Assembly (NCBI GenBank): GCA_964474635.1
Contig: CAYYTT010000004.1
Location: 1-64,000, forward strand
Direction: 5' to 3'
DNA from: CAYUYV01 sp964474635
Lineage (GTDB): Bacteria > Pseudomonadota > Alphaproteobacteria > JAJFIK01
DNA: 64,000 nt
Shown here: piece by piece, positions 8,280 through 17,430 of the stretch
How positions within the stretch are numbered: the first letter of the stretch is position 1
Layout of the letters: each line of letters starts with the position of its first letter
The notes under the pieces: model-generated
The model's database searches: none
What the model was told of the DNA's origin: nothing
What the model saw: only the letters and a program-made list of their open reading frames with translations
Program-made: the position numbers and the translations under genes

Positions 8280-9571
8280 TCTGGCGTCTCCGGGGCTGTC
8301 TTGTCTTCTTTTGGCGCATCCTGGGGTCCGCCAGGCGGATTGTTCTCAAGCTCTTCCGCGGGCAGAACAGAGCCGATCCGCGCCACCCGTGCGCCGGCCA
8401 CGGTCACGAAGCCGTTGCCGAGTTCGAGGGGCAGGACGAGCGCATTCTCGGCCTTGCCCGCCTGGCCCCGGTCTTGATCACGCCCGTCTTGATCACGCCC
8501 GTCTTGATCACGCCGGTCTTCATTACGCCTGTTTTCATGACCCGTGGCTCCATCACCCGCGCCGCCATGACCGGTGCCCGTCTCGGCCCCAAGCGATGTG
8601 AGCGCCGAGCCGGCCAAAGTCGCCATGGCATGGTCGAGGAGCCCGCCCTGGGCGAGCCCATCTACGGCCTCGGCCAGGTTGGTGACGGTGACGTCCAGCG
8701 ATCCTTGCGGCCGGCCGCGCCGGTCCAGGGTCATGGTGCCCGTCGCATCAAGCCGGACGGGGCTCCAATCCACCTCAAGACCGTCCACATGGACCGTGCC
8801 GCTGTTGGCGCGCCAGGCACGGAAGCTGTCCCGGCTCAAGAGGCCCTGGCGGCGCAGCATCTGGTCGGGAAGGCCGGTGAGGATGAGCCGGGCCTCGGCG
8901 CGCGCGATGGTCTCGCCCAGGGCGGGCAGGACTGTACCGCTCCAGGCGATCCGATCGGAGCGCAGGATAAGACGCCGCGACACTCCGGACGGGGCCGACG
9001 GACCGTCTGTGCCCGCACCGTCGATGGTGTGCAGCTGAAGGCGGGCCGCTTCAAAAGGCATGCGGCGCGGCGTTTCAAGCGTGCGGTCCGGTCCGCGCAA
9101 AAGGCGCTCCCGGTGCCCCGTGAGGTTCTGGATGTCGACGGCGATGCGTGCCAGCGCATCGCCGGTCCACACCAGGCTGGCCCGCGCCGATCCCGGCACG
9201 CCTTCGGTCCGCACAATACGCGTGCCCCGCGCGGTGTCTTCCTCGCGGGTCAGCGAGACGAGGCCATCAAGTTCTAAAATGACGTGGCTTGACTGGAGCG
9301 GCAGGGCATGGATGCGCAGGGTCTGCGCTTGCCAGGCCCAGCGGCGCCGGTCCTGCTGGCCGGCAACGCGCAGGTCCTCCACCGTCAGGTTTAACCGGTA
9401 GGGAAAACCGGTGACCCTGCTGCGGCCGGTGCCGACCTCAAGACCCTCGGCCCGGCGCGCTTCCACCCAAGAGCCGAAACGCCCCTCGAGCCGATCCGCC
9501 GTGGCGAACCAGATCCAGCTATAGGCGCCCAGCGCGAGGGCAATGAAACCGACCGGCAGGATCAGACGCAT
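8273..9571 (-). CDS. DUF2125-family protein
   Basis: A 432-residue DUF2125 protein, a family found in alphaproteobacteria and of unknown function. It has an N-terminal signal anchor (residues 1-20, MRLILPVGFIALALGAYSW) and a beta-rich body with the family-like stretch SRVTGFPYRLNLTVEDLRV. Residues about 345-375 are a low-complexity insert built from a 15-bp DNA repeat (DQDGR repeated), most likely a loop. A dispersed repeat abuts the stop codon. The start is the first ATG, and nrdJ ends 95 bp upstream, so the two may be co-transcribed. Confidence 0.82.
   Translation of the reverse strand: MRLILPVGFIALALGAYSWIWFATADRLEGRFGSWVEARRAEGLEVGTGRSRVTGFPYRLNLTVEDLRVAGQQDRRRWAWQAQTLRIHALPLQSSHVILELDGLVSLTREEDTARGTRIVRTEGVPGSARASLVWTGDALARIAVDIQNLTGHRERLLRGPDRTLETPRRMPFEAARLQLHTIDGAGTDGPSAPSGVSRRLILRSDRIAWSGTVLPALGETIARAEARLILTGLPDQMLRRQGLLSRDSFRAWRANSGTVHVDGLEVDWSPVRLDATGTMTLDRRGRPQGSLDVTVTNLAEAVDGLAQGGLLDHAMATLAGSALTSLGAETGTGHGGAGDGATGHENRRNEDRRDQDGRDQDGRDQDRGQAGKAENALVLPLELGNGFVTVAGARVARIGSVLPAEELENNPPGGPQDAPKEDKTAPETPEP
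8465..8540. repeat. 15-bp tandem repeat inside DUF2125 gene
   Basis: About five consecutive 15-bp units of the type GTCTTGATCACGCCC, the last two diverged. On the minus strand they encode DQDGR repeats, so the frame is preserved. Confidence 0.8.
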
Positions 9572-9666
9572 GATCTCCCCTCAAACAGAAATGCCGTTCC
9601 GCCGGGCGAGCCCATGCGCGCGGGCGCGGCCCCGACCATTCCATAATCACCACCGCGCGGCCCCGC

Positions 9667-12051
9667 TCAACTGCATTTCGAAAAGCCGCAGTTCTGGCAC
9701 GTGTCACAGCCTTCCTGGCGGATCAGCGCCCGCTGGCCACAACGCGGACAACTGGCGCCGGCCGGACCCGCGCTCCGCACCCGGTCAGACCCGAGCGCGC
9801 TGGCCAGGTCTGGGCCCGGGCCCGGGGCGGGGAAGGCGGCATCGGGCGCCAGCCAGTCGATGGCGCGCAAGTGTTCCCCGATGACATCGCCGATCGCGGC
9901 CAGGAGCGAGGGCACATAGCGCCCGCCCATCCACTGGCCGCCCCGGGGATCGAAGACCGCGCGTAGTTCCTCGACCACGAAACCCACATCCCCGCCGCGC
10001 CGGAACACGGCACTGATCATCCGTGTCAGGGCCACGGTCCAGGCGAAATGCTCCATGTTCTTTGAGTTGATGAAAATCTCAAAGGGCTGGCGCCGCCCCT
10101 CCCGCACGATATCGTTCAGGGTGATGTAGATCGCGTGATCGTTTTCGGGCCAGCGGATTTTGTACGTGCTGCCCTCAAGCACGCCGGGCCGCTCCATGGG
10201 CGGCGCCAGCGCGGTCAACGCCAAAGCGCCCTCCTGGGACAGTGCACCCTCCTGCGACAGCGGGGCCTCCCGGCAAAGCGCGCCCTCAAGGGATGGTCCG
10301 TCGTCATCGGCGCGGGGCCCCGTGTCCCTGCCGGCATTGTCGTCATCGCCCCCCGGCAGGGCGAGAACCGATCCGGTGATCTCGTTGGGCCGATAGGTCG
10401 TGCAACCCTTGCAGCCGGCGGCATAGGCCTCGGCATAGACCGATTTGAAGCTTTCGAAATCGATATCCGCAGGCACATTGATGGTCTTTGAAATGGCGCT
10501 GTCGATCATGGTCTGCGCGGCGGCCTGGATGGCCACATGGGCGGACGGGTCTATCGTTTGAGCGCTGACGAAATAGTCCGGAAGCGGTTCCTCTTCGCCG
10601 AACCGGTCGCGGAACAGCCTGTAGGCATAATCCTCAACCGGCGATGTCGTGCGGCTGCCATCGGGATTGAGGATCGTGCGCTCATAGCGGAAACTGAACA
10701 CAGGTTCGATGCCGCTCGAGACATTCTCGGCAAAGAGGGAAATGGTGCCCGTCGGCGCAATGGACGTCACGAGCGCATTGCGGATGCCATGGGTGCCGAT
10801 CGCCTCGCGGATATCCTCCGGCAAGCCCATCACCGTCTCGCCGGCAAGATAGGGTTCGCGCTCAAAGAGGGGGAAGGGGCCACGCTCACGGGCCAGGGCA
10901 ACACTGGCGCGGTAGGCGGCATCGCGCAGGCGCTCAAGCCACAGGCCCGTCAGACGGACCGCCTCGGCGCTGTCATAGCGCACGCGGCACTGGATGAGGG
11001 CGTCGGCAAGTCCGGTAATGCCAAGCCCGATACGCCGTTTGGCGCGGGCCTCATGGGCCTGGGCCTCCAGGGGGTAGCGTGAGATATCGACCACATTGTC
11101 CATCATGCGCACGGCCGTGGGCACCAGGCGGTCGAGCGCCTCCAGGTCAAGCCGCGCCTCATGCGTGAACGGATCGGTCACCAGCCGCGCCAGATTGATG
11201 GAGCCGAGCAGACACGCGCCGTAGGGTGGCAGGGGTTGTTCCCCGCACGGATTGGTCGCGCTGATGGTTTCGCAATAGTGCAGGTTGTTTCGCTGGTTGA
11301 TCCGGTCGATGAAGATCACGCCGGGCTCGGCAAAGGCATAGGTCGCCCGCATGATCCGGTCCCACAGATCGCGCGCGCGAAGGGTCCGATGGACTGTGCC
11401 GTCAAACCGTAAGGCCCAGTCCCCGTCTTGGGCGACCGCCTCCATGAAGGCGTCGCTGACGAGGACGGACAGATTGAACATGCGCAGACGCTCCGGATCC
11501 GCCTTAGCGTCAATAAAGGCCTCGATGTCCGGGTGATCGCAGGCCAGCGTCGCCATCATGGCGCCGCGCCGGGCACCGGCGGACATGATGGTCCGGCACA
11601 TGGCATCCCAAACATTCATGAAGGACAGGGGGCCGGAGGCATCGGCCGCCACACCCGCCACCGGCGCGCCGCGCGGGCGCAAACTGGAAAAGTCATAGCC
11701 AATACCGCCGCCCTGCTGGAGGGTCAGCGCGGCCTCGCGCAAGTGATCGAAAATCCCGCCCATGTCGTCGGGAATGCGGCCCATCACAAAGCAGTTGAAC
11801 AGGGTGACCCGGCGCCCCGTGCCCGCGCCGGCCAGGATGCGCCCGGCCGGCAGGAACCGGTAATCGCGCATGGCCTCTTGAAAGCGCGCGGCCCAGGCAG
11901 CCCGGTCAGGCCCAGCTTCGACCTCGGCGAGGGCCCCGGCCACCCGGGACCAAGTGTCCTCGACCCGGGTCTCCGCGCCGCCGGCCTCGTCGGTCGTTTT
12001 CACACGATATTTCATGTCCCAGATTTCCTGGGAAATCGGCATGCGGGTCAT
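9667..12051 (-). CDS. nrdJ: B12-dependent (class II) ribonucleotide reductase
   Basis: Adenosylcobalamin-dependent reductase that makes deoxyribonucleotides with or without oxygen; 794 residues. Seen: FNCFV near residue 95 (redox Cys), the glycine-rich GGGIGYDFSSLRP, the active-site block NPCGEQPLPPYGACLLGSINLARL, the SIAPTGTISL loop, and a C-terminal CPRC..CDTCQNCGFSKCS zinc/shuttle region typical of NrdJ. Residues about 590-625 carry a low-complexity repeat (LSQEGA units). The ATG at 12051 has GGAG five bases upstream. No cobalamin riboswitch motif was found upstream; instead there is a cluster of DnaA-box-like sites. No class I or III reductase is in the window. Confidence 0.95.
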   Translation of the reverse strand: MTRMPISQEIWDMKYRVKTTDEAGGAETRVEDTWSRVAGALAEVEAGPDRAAWAARFQEAMRDYRFLPAGRILAGAGTGRRVTLFNCFVMGRIPDDMGGIFDHLREAALTLQQGGGIGYDFSSLRPRGAPVAGVAADASGPLSFMNVWDAMCRTIMSAGARRGAMMATLACDHPDIEAFIDAKADPERLRMFNLSVLVSDAFMEAVAQDGDWALRFDGTVHRTLRARDLWDRIMRATYAFAEPGVIFIDRINQRNNLHYCETISATNPCGEQPLPPYGACLLGSINLARLVTDPFTHEARLDLEALDRLVPTAVRMMDNVVDISRYPLEAQAHEARAKRRIGLGITGLADALIQCRVRYDSAEAVRLTGLWLERLRDAAYRASVALARERGPFPLFEREPYLAGETVMGLPEDIREAIGTHGIRNALVTSIAPTGTISLFAENVSSGIEPVFSFRYERTILNPDGSRTTSPVEDYAYRLFRDRFGEEEPLPDYFVSAQTIDPSAHVAIQAAAQTMIDSAISKTINVPADIDFESFKSVYAEAYAAGCKGCTTYRPNEITGSVLALPGGDDDNAGRDTGPRADDDGPSLEGALCREAPLSQEGALSQEGALALTALAPPMERPGVLEGSTYKIRWPENDHAIYITLNDIVREGRRQPFEIFINSKNMEHFAWTVALTRMISAVFRRGGDVGFVVEELRAVFDPRGGQWMGGRYVPSLLAAIGDVIGEHLRAIDWLAPDAAFPAPGPGPDLASALGSDRVRSAGPAGASCPRCGQRALIRQEGCDTCQNCGFSKCS

Positions 12052-12533
12052 GGCGGCTCCAGATGTCGCGCCCCAAGAACGGGGCCACGGTGCGGGACGG
12101 CTCCCCGTTGTAGGACACCAAGCGTAAAGGGTGGTTCAGGATTTTGGTCTTTGCATGGACCCTGGGCATGGACCCCAGGCATGATCTCCGGCACGTTGGC
12201 TACACCTAAGCCTGGCCGAAGGATTGTGAACACTGCCGTCTTTGTGTTCCTAATTTGTTCTTGTCCCGCCAGTCTGTCAAGCCAGCCCTGTCAACAAAAC
12301 CATTCGGAACGCACGCCGTTGTGGACAAAAGAGTGGGAAATGGGGATGAGTTGCTCGCGCTTATCCCCGTCTTTCAGACGTTGCCAACAGCCCGACCGTT
12401 CATCCACAGAATCCTGTGAGATTTTTGGGGATGGCGGCGCGTCTTTCCCCATGTCGCACAGACTTATCCACGGCCCCATTTGCGCGGGCGCTCATTGCCT
12501 GACCGTTTGAGATTTGCCGAACCCAGGGGCAGG
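12052..12533. other. nrdJ upstream region
   Basis: This 482-bp region lies between plsC and nrdJ, both on the minus strand. It holds several sequences one mismatch away from the DnaA box (TTATCCACA), listed separately, and a short imperfect repeat, GCATGGACCCTGG, near 12155-12183. No gene is seen. Confidence 0.5.
12320..12472. promoter_or_regulatory. Cluster of DnaA-box-like sites
   Basis: Nonamers close to TTATCCACA occur at 12320-12328 (minus orientation, TTGTCCACA), 12361-12369 (TTATCCCCG), 12400-12408 (TCATCCACA) and 12464-12472 (TTATCCACG). TGGGGATGA at 12341 is a weaker inverted match. They lie about 270-420 bp upstream of nrdJ. DnaA regulates nrdAB in E. coli, so control of nrdJ by DnaA is a reasonable inference; a replication-origin role is less likely. 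Confidence 0.4.
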
Positions 12534-13250
12534 TCAGCCGGCGGGAGGGTCCAACGCCAGGCTGGCCGAGCGGGTCTCGATGCGTTGCTGAAGGGCGGCC
12601 ATGAAGCGTGCCCGGTCGAGCCCTGGGGGAATGGGCTCCAGGACCTCCAAAGTGATGGTCCCCGGCTTGAAGCCGTAGCCGCGCGAAGGCCAACACAGGC
12701 CCGAGTTAAGCGCCACCGGCACGCAAGGGATATCGAGCGCCCGGTAAAGGGCGGCCACGCCCGGTTTGTAGGGCAGTTGGCTGCCTGGCTCTGAGCGGCT
12801 GCCTTCGGGGAAAATGACGACGGAGCGGTTCTGCGCAAGGGCGCTGCGCGCGTCCCGGATAAGGGCCTTAAGCGCAGAGGCACCGCCCTCCCGGTCGATG
12901 CCGATCATGCCAAGTTTCAGGCCCCACCAGCCGTAAAGGGGCACCTTGAAGAGTTCGCGTTTGAGCACCACGGCCGGCCAGGGCAGCACATTGAAGACCA
13001 TCATGGTGTCCCACATGGCCTGGTGCTTGGCGGCCAACAGCACCGGACCCTCCGGCAACCGGTCCAGTCCGACAAAGCGCGCCCGGACGCCGATGATGCG
13101 CCGAAAGCCCCAATGCACCCCGTTGATCCAGAGGCGCGCCGGGACTTTCGCCGCCCCGCCGGGCATCACCAAGGTGGGCAACCCGATCAGCCCGACAACA
13201 ACTGTCACGCCGATCAGCCATGCCATGAATGCGGCCGGGCGAAAGGCCAT
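12534..13250 (-). CDS. plsC: 1-acyl-sn-glycerol-3-phosphate acyltransferase
   Basis: Converts lysophosphatidate to phosphatidate at the inner membrane in phospholipid synthesis. The 238-residue protein has an N-terminal membrane segment, the catalytic HX4D motif (HQAMWD), and the glycerophosphate-binding FPEGSR motif. GGAGAG precedes the ATG at 13250. It follows ydcF by 57 bp at the end of the ftsE-ftsX-ydcF run. Confidence 0.93.
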   Translation of the reverse strand: MAFRPAAFMAWLIGVTVVVGLIGLPTLVMPGGAAKVPARLWINGVHWGFRRIIGVRARFVGLDRLPEGPVLLAAKHQAMWDTMMVFNVLPWPAVVLKRELFKVPLYGWWGLKLGMIGIDREGGASALKALIRDARSALAQNRSVVIFPEGSRSEPGSQLPYKPGVAALYRALDIPCVPVALNSGLCWPSRGYGFKPGTITLEVLEPIPPGLDRARFMAALQQRIETRSASLALDPPAG

Positions 13251-13307
13251 GGGGCTCTCCGATTTTGGGGGCAGGCCGGCGCACAGGCGGTGCGGACACG
13301 CGCGCGA

Positions 13308-13994
13308 TCAGCGGCCGGGCAGCAGGTAGCTCGCAATGAATTTCATGTATTCGCCGACGAGGAGGCGCCCGGCAATCGTCCAGTCCCACTTCGCCGTCGG
13401 ACTGAAGCCCTCGGGAAAGACCGGATGGGCGATAAGCGTCACCTCGGGCAGAACGCGGCGCAGCTCCAGCAGCGTGCGCGGCATGTGGTAGTTCGAGGTC
13501 ACCACAATCAGCGATGAAAAACCGTGACTGTTCACCCAGCGGCGGGTCTCAATGGCGTTGCCGCGCGTGTCGAGCGCAACCCGGTCAAGATCCACGCAGC
13601 AGGCAATCTCATCGCCCCGTCCGCCGCCATACTGGGTCAGGAGCGCATCGCGGCTTGTTTCGGGGAACACGCCGGTGATCAGCAGGCGCGTGCCGCGGTC
13701 TTCCGACAGGAGGCGCATGCCCTCGGACACGCGTAGACGTCCGCCGGTCAGAACCACCACGGCATCGGCGCGGGTCGCCGCGTTGTTGGGCTCCCGGGGC
13801 ACACTGGCGGCAAAGGCCACAAAGCCAACGCCCCAGACAAGCGCAAGGAGCCCCAGCACTGTCATCGTGAGGCGCACAGGGTGGAAACGCCGGCGCCGGA
13901 ACAGCCGGCGCGGGGTGCCGCCCAACCCGGGCGTGAGCAGCCCCGGTCGTTGGGATAAGCGGCGCGAACGCCCCGAAAACAGCCGTCTGACCAC
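13308..13994 (-). CDS. YdcF family (DUF218) membrane protein
   Basis: A DUF218/YdcF/SanA-like envelope protein of 228 residues from the GTG at 13994, which has GGAGAGG upstream; the frame is open to a TTG at 14060. An Arg-rich cytoplasmic leader precedes one membrane span (about residues 44-62, MTVLGLLALVWGVGFVAF). The DUF218 domain then shows ADAVVVLTGG, a TRLLITGVFPE strand, and TSNYHMPRTLLE. The family is implicated in envelope metabolism, but the substrate is not known. It is probably co-transcribed with ftsX. Confidence 0.85.
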   Translation of the reverse strand: MVRRLFSGRSRRLSQRPGLLTPGLGGTPRRLFRRRRFHPVRLTMTVLGLLALVWGVGFVAFAASVPREPNNAATRADAVVVLTGGRLRVSEGMRLLSEDRGTRLLITGVFPETSRDALLTQYGGGRGDEIACCVDLDRVALDTRGNAIETRRWVNSHGFSSLIVVTSNYHMPRTLLELRRVLPEVTLIAHPVFPEGFSPTAKWDWTIAGRLLVGEYMKFIASYLLPGR

Positions 13995-14043
13995 GGTCAG
14001 CCTCTCCAAACACGTCGGTCGTCGAGAAACATTACCCAGAACA

Positions 14044-14982
14044 TTACAATACCCGACCAACGACCGATAGGGCCGTCAACCGCGCCGTGAGCATGGCCAC
14101 AAGCGCACTGAGCAGCGGCACCAGCAGCAATGCCAGATACGCATCAAAGCCCAGTGTAAGGCCGGGAATGAAATACTCGGTTCCCGATCCCGCGAGCCGC
14201 CCGGCGGTCCACAAGGTCATCGCCGCGAACAGGGCCCCGGTGAGACCGGACAACAGCCCGAGCCGGACAAAGTGCTTTTGGAACTCTCCGGCAATGAAGC
14301 TGTCCTTGGCGCCGATCAAGTGCAAGACCTCGACGATCTGCTTGTTGGCGGCCATGGCCGCGCGGGTGGCGAAGGCGACAATGGCGACGGCCGCAAAGAC
14401 GATGAGGCTGAGCGCCGCCATGGAGACGGCCTGCAGTGATGAGGAAAAGCCCAGAAGCTTTGATTTCCAGCGCGAATGGTCGTTCAGCGAGGCCCCCGGC
14501 ACGTCCCGGGCCAGCCGCTCGCTCAGGCCCGTTAAGTCCGGGGCGCGTGCCGGGTCAAGGCGCACGGTCACGATTTGCGGGATCTGCAGATCGGCCGGCA
14601 GATTGCCGCGGCCAATGTAAGGCTCCACCAGCGCCGCCGCCTCTTGCGCGCTCAAGGGCGCGATGTCGTAAAGGCCTTCCGTGCCCTGCAGAATTTCAAG
14701 GACGAGGGACATCTGAAGCGCCGGGTCCGCCGCATCATTGGGTTTGATCTGGATGGTGACGGCACCGGACAAGTCGCTCGCATAGGTGCTGGCGGTCTGG
14801 CGCACCGAGAGGGTGAGGCCGAGGGCAAGGCTTGCCAGGAAACACATGATGGCGATGACGGCATACAGGGACCGCCCGCCCGTGCTGGAGGAGGGAATGA
14901 CCGTCTTCGAGGGGCGCAGCAGGGCGCCGAGCCGTCCCGAGGTGCTGGGCCGAATGTCGTCCAGATAGTCACTCGCCATCAT
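14044..14982 (-). CDS. ftsX: Cell-division ABC transporter permease FtsX
   Basis: Membrane partner of FtsE at the division site, where the complex activates septal peptidoglycan hydrolases. The 312-residue protein has a cytoplasmic N-terminus, a first membrane span at about 42-62, a periplasmic domain, and three C-terminal spans, which is the normal FtsX topology. The start ATG overlaps the ftsE stop (ATGATG), with AAGGGAGG upstream, so translation is coupled. Confidence 0.93.
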   Translation of the reverse strand: MMASDYLDDIRPSTSGRLGALLRPSKTVIPSSSTGGRSLYAVIAIMCFLASLALGLTLSVRQTASTYASDLSGAVTIQIKPNDAADPALQMSLVLEILQGTEGLYDIAPLSAQEAAALVEPYIGRGNLPADLQIPQIVTVRLDPARAPDLTGLSERLARDVPGASLNDHSRWKSKLLGFSSSLQAVSMAALSLIVFAAVAIVAFATRAAMAANKQIVEVLHLIGAKDSFIAGEFQKHFVRLGLLSGLTGALFAAMTLWTAGRLAGSGTEYFIPGLTLGFDAYLALLLVPLLSALVAMLTARLTALSVVGRVL

Positions 14983-16019
14983 CGCCGCCTCCCTTGCGGT
15001 CTGAACGCATCGAATGGGCGCGACCAGTCCGGATCGTCTGGTCTTGGTTGATTGGACCGGTGTTCATTGGACTGGGGTTCACTCGGCCCGGAACCATAGG
15101 GGCGAGAATCATGGGGGCGCAGATCCTTGGGATCGCGCTCACCGGGTCTCAGATCACTGGACCTCAGATCATTGGGGTTCAGATCCTCAAGAAAGGGGTC
15201 ATCGGAAAGGGTATTGAAGGGTGGATCCGTGTGCAGCCCCTGCGAGGCGCCGCGCAGGCGTCGGCCGCTCCAGTCCGCGCCGCCCCAATTGGCATCGTCC
15301 TCAGGCTCAAGCGTTCCGAGACCGGAAAAACCACGCGGTGCTGCGATGGGGCGCGAGGAGGAGGCAAGCTGCGTAAGGCGCCCCGCCTCGATGTGCAGGT
15401 TGGGGCCGCCCACTTCTTCCACAAGCATGGTGTCGTGGGTGGCGACCAAAACCGTCGTCCCAAGCTCGTTCAGCTCCAAGAATAAATGCAACAGGCGCCG
15501 GCCCATGGCCGGGTCCACGTTGCCCGTGGGCTCATCGGCGAGGATCAGATCGGGCTTGGCGACAACGGCACGCGCGATGGCAACGCGCTGTTTTTCGCCC
15601 CCCGACAGGGTTGGCGGGCGTGCCTCGATGCGGTCTTTCAAACCCACCCAGATCAGCAACTCCCGCACATCATCTTCATATTCCTGGGGCGGAATATTTG
15701 CGATGCGCAGCGGCAGGGCCACATTCTCGAACGCAGTCAGGTGCTCAAGCAACCGGAACTCTTGGAAAATCACTCCGATCCGACGGCGCATGAGCGGCAT
15801 GTCCTTGCGCGGCAGGCTCGCAAGATCGTGTCCGAACATGCTGATCATGCCGCGCGAGGGGCGATGGGCCAGATACATCAATTTGAGCAGGGAGGTTTTG
15901 CCCGCCCCGGAGGCGCCAGTGAGAATGTGAAAGGTGCCCGGCTGCAGGTCAAAGGTGACGTCACGCAACACTTCCGGCCCCAGCCCGTAGCGCATTCCCA
16001 CATTTTCAAAACGAATCAC
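14979..16019 (-). CDS. ftsE: Cell-division ATPase FtsE with long repetitive C-terminal tail
   Basis: ABC ATPase that powers FtsX. Starting at GTG 16019 (GAGG upstream), the protein is 346 residues, against about 220-230 for typical FtsE. The first about 220 residues are canonical: Walker A GASGAGKTS, Q-loop VIFQEFRLL, signature LSGGEKQR, Walker B LILADEPTGN and the H-loop ATHD. The remaining roughly 125 residues are hydrophilic and partly built of degenerate five-residue units (DLNPN, DLRSS, DLRPG, DLRPH). The tail is encoded by degenerate 15-bp repeats and probably lies disordered in the cytoplasm. Confidence 0.92.
   Translation of the reverse strand: MIRFENVGMRYGLGPEVLRDVTFDLQPGTFHILTGASGAGKTSLLKLMYLAHRPSRGMISMFGHDLASLPRKDMPLMRRRIGVIFQEFRLLEHLTAFENVALPLRIANIPPQEYEDDVRELLIWVGLKDRIEARPPTLSGGEKQRVAIARAVVAKPDLILADEPTGNVDPAMGRRLLHLFLELNELGTTVLVATHDTMLVEEVGGPNLHIEAGRLTQLASSSRPIAAPRGFSGLGTLEPEDDANWGGADWSGRRLRGASQGLHTDPPFNTLSDDPFLEDLNPNDLRSSDLRPGERDPKDLRPHDSRPYGSGPSEPQSNEHRSNQPRPDDPDWSRPFDAFRPQGRRR
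15030..15195. repeat. Degenerate 15-bp repeats in the 3' part of ftsE
   Basis: Consecutive 15-bp units such as CAGATCACTGGACCT, CAGATCATTGGGGTT and GGTGTTCATTGGACT. They keep the reading frame and encode five-residue units on the minus strand. Confidence 0.65.
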
Positions 16020-16692
16020 GGCAGCCTCACGGGACGTTGATGGGGAAAACCGGTCGCCGGGACCCGGCGCGAGGGGAGTGATGGAGAATGGTGCGGACCC
16101 TCGGAAAGTCGAACGGGATTCCTTGGCCGAATACCGCAAAAGACGTAAAGTTCAAAGCAGGGTCGGTACGCCATTGGTAAGGTCAGATTCGGGCAGGGGA
16201 TATTCGGGGGACTATGCGAACGGGGGCGAGAAGATCGCGCTTCGGGCGGAAACAGCCGGCCTGGGCGTGTCCCACGGCATCAGACTTATCGAAGATCGCC
16301 TGGTGCGACCGCTGCGGCCTGACAGTCGGCGCCTTGGTTCGCCGCAGCGCGGCGCGGTTGCATGACGGCCTGCCAAATGCGCGCAAGCCGGGCCAATGCG
16401 CGCGGGTGGAACGGTGGTTTCGCGAACGCCGTGTTGATTTTTGCGGCGTGTGATCTTTCGGGAACGCTTTGAGGTTCTCGTGCGAGGAGGCGGTCTGAGG
16501 GGCCGGGTCGTGGGACACTCTCGCGGCGCGGGGGATGTCCGGAAGGCGCGCGGCCAGAAAGTGGTTGGCCAGAAAGCGGTTGGCCGAAAAGCGGGTGAAT
16601 TGTCCGGAGCCGGTGCAGTCCACGGGCGGCGAAACGGAACGGGGCTGAGTGAATTTGGGGCGCGGACGCGTGATTGAGAAAGCAGGACATCG
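16020..16692. other. Divergent intergenic region with 15-bp tandem repeat
   Basis: This 673-bp region between ftsE and the zinc-ribbon gene should hold both promoters. At 16552-16596 there are three adjacent 15-bp units (GGCCAGAAAGTGGTT and variants). Open frames here are Arg/Pro-rich and look like antisense artefacts of GC-rich DNA. Confidence 0.5.
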
Positions 16693-17430
16693 ATGATCCT
16701 CACATGCCCGGCATGTTCGACACGCTATTTGACGGATGACACGAGTTTTCATCCGCCGGGCCGAACTGTGCGCTGTGCCAAATGTGGGCAGTCCTGGTTC
16801 CACGAGGTGGCGCCCAAAGCACAGCCCGCCGCACCTCCGGCGGTGATGCCGCAAAAATCCCTGGCGCCCCATGCCGCAAGTCTTGCGGCCTCGTCCAGTG
16901 TGATGCCCATGCCGATGGGCGGGCCGTCGCCTGTCTATCGCGCGCCTCGGCCCATGACGCCGGAGGCGGTGATGCCGCCCCGGCGCACGGCAACCCCCTG
17001 GGCGCCCGTCCTTGTGATCGCCCTTCTGGCCCTGTGTGGCTCGCTGGCGGCCGGTTATCAGTATCGCGCCGATCTCACGAAAGTGTTCCCCATGCTCGGC
17101 GGGCTGTTCGAGGCGGCCGGCGTGCCCGTGCCCAACTCCCCGCTCATGTTTCGCAAAGTGGAATCGGCGTGGGTCGAGACGACGAATGGGCAGCAGCTGA
17201 AAATCTGGGGGGAGGTGGTCAACCTCACCACGGTGGACCGCGCCGTCCCGATGATCCGCTTTGGTATTCTCGATGCGGACGATGTGGAGATTTACGCCCG
17301 GGTGATCGCGCCCCGGCAGAGGCGGCTCGCGCCCGGCGCGTCCAATGATTTCGAAGCGTTTCTCGATGCGCCGCCCACCGGTCCGTTCAAACTGACGGTT
17401 GAATTCGTGGATGGCGGAGGCGGCAAATGA
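16693..17430 (+). CDS. MJ0042-type zinc-ribbon membrane protein
   Basis: A 245-residue protein with an N-terminal zinc ribbon (CPACSTRY near residue 5 and CAKCGQSW near 34), then a Pro/Ala/Met-rich linker, a membrane span at about 100-118, and a beta-rich extracytoplasmic domain of DUF3426 type. Such proteins are common beside ftsE in alphaproteobacteria; function is unknown, possibly envelope sensing. It overlaps hpt by four bases (ATGA), indicating a two-gene operon. Confidence 0.85.
   Translation: MILTCPACSTRYLTDDTSFHPPGRTVRCAKCGQSWFHEVAPKAQPAAPPAVMPQKSLAPHAASLAASSSVMPMPMGGPSPVYRAPRPMTPEAVMPPRRTATPWAPVLVIALLALCGSLAAGYQYRADLTKVFPMLGGLFEAAGVPVPNSPLMFRKVESAWVETTNGQQLKIWGEVVNLTTVDRAVPMIRFGILDADDVEIYARVIAPRQRRLAPGASNDFEAFLDAPPTGPFKLTVEFVDGGGGK

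Noticed and set aside
8102..9277. 391-codon plus-strand open frame opposite the DUF2125 gene
   Set aside because: It begins in a dispersed repeat and runs antisense to a DUF2125 protein with a proper signal anchor.
12320..12472. Chromosomal replication origin
   Set aside because: The DnaA-box-like sites are few and imperfect, there is no AT-rich unwinding element, and no origin-associated genes are next to it. A regulatory role for nrdJ is the simpler reading.
12052..12533. Cobalamin riboswitch upstream of nrdJ
   Set aside because: I could not find a B12-box-like sequence or the expected structure on the minus strand.
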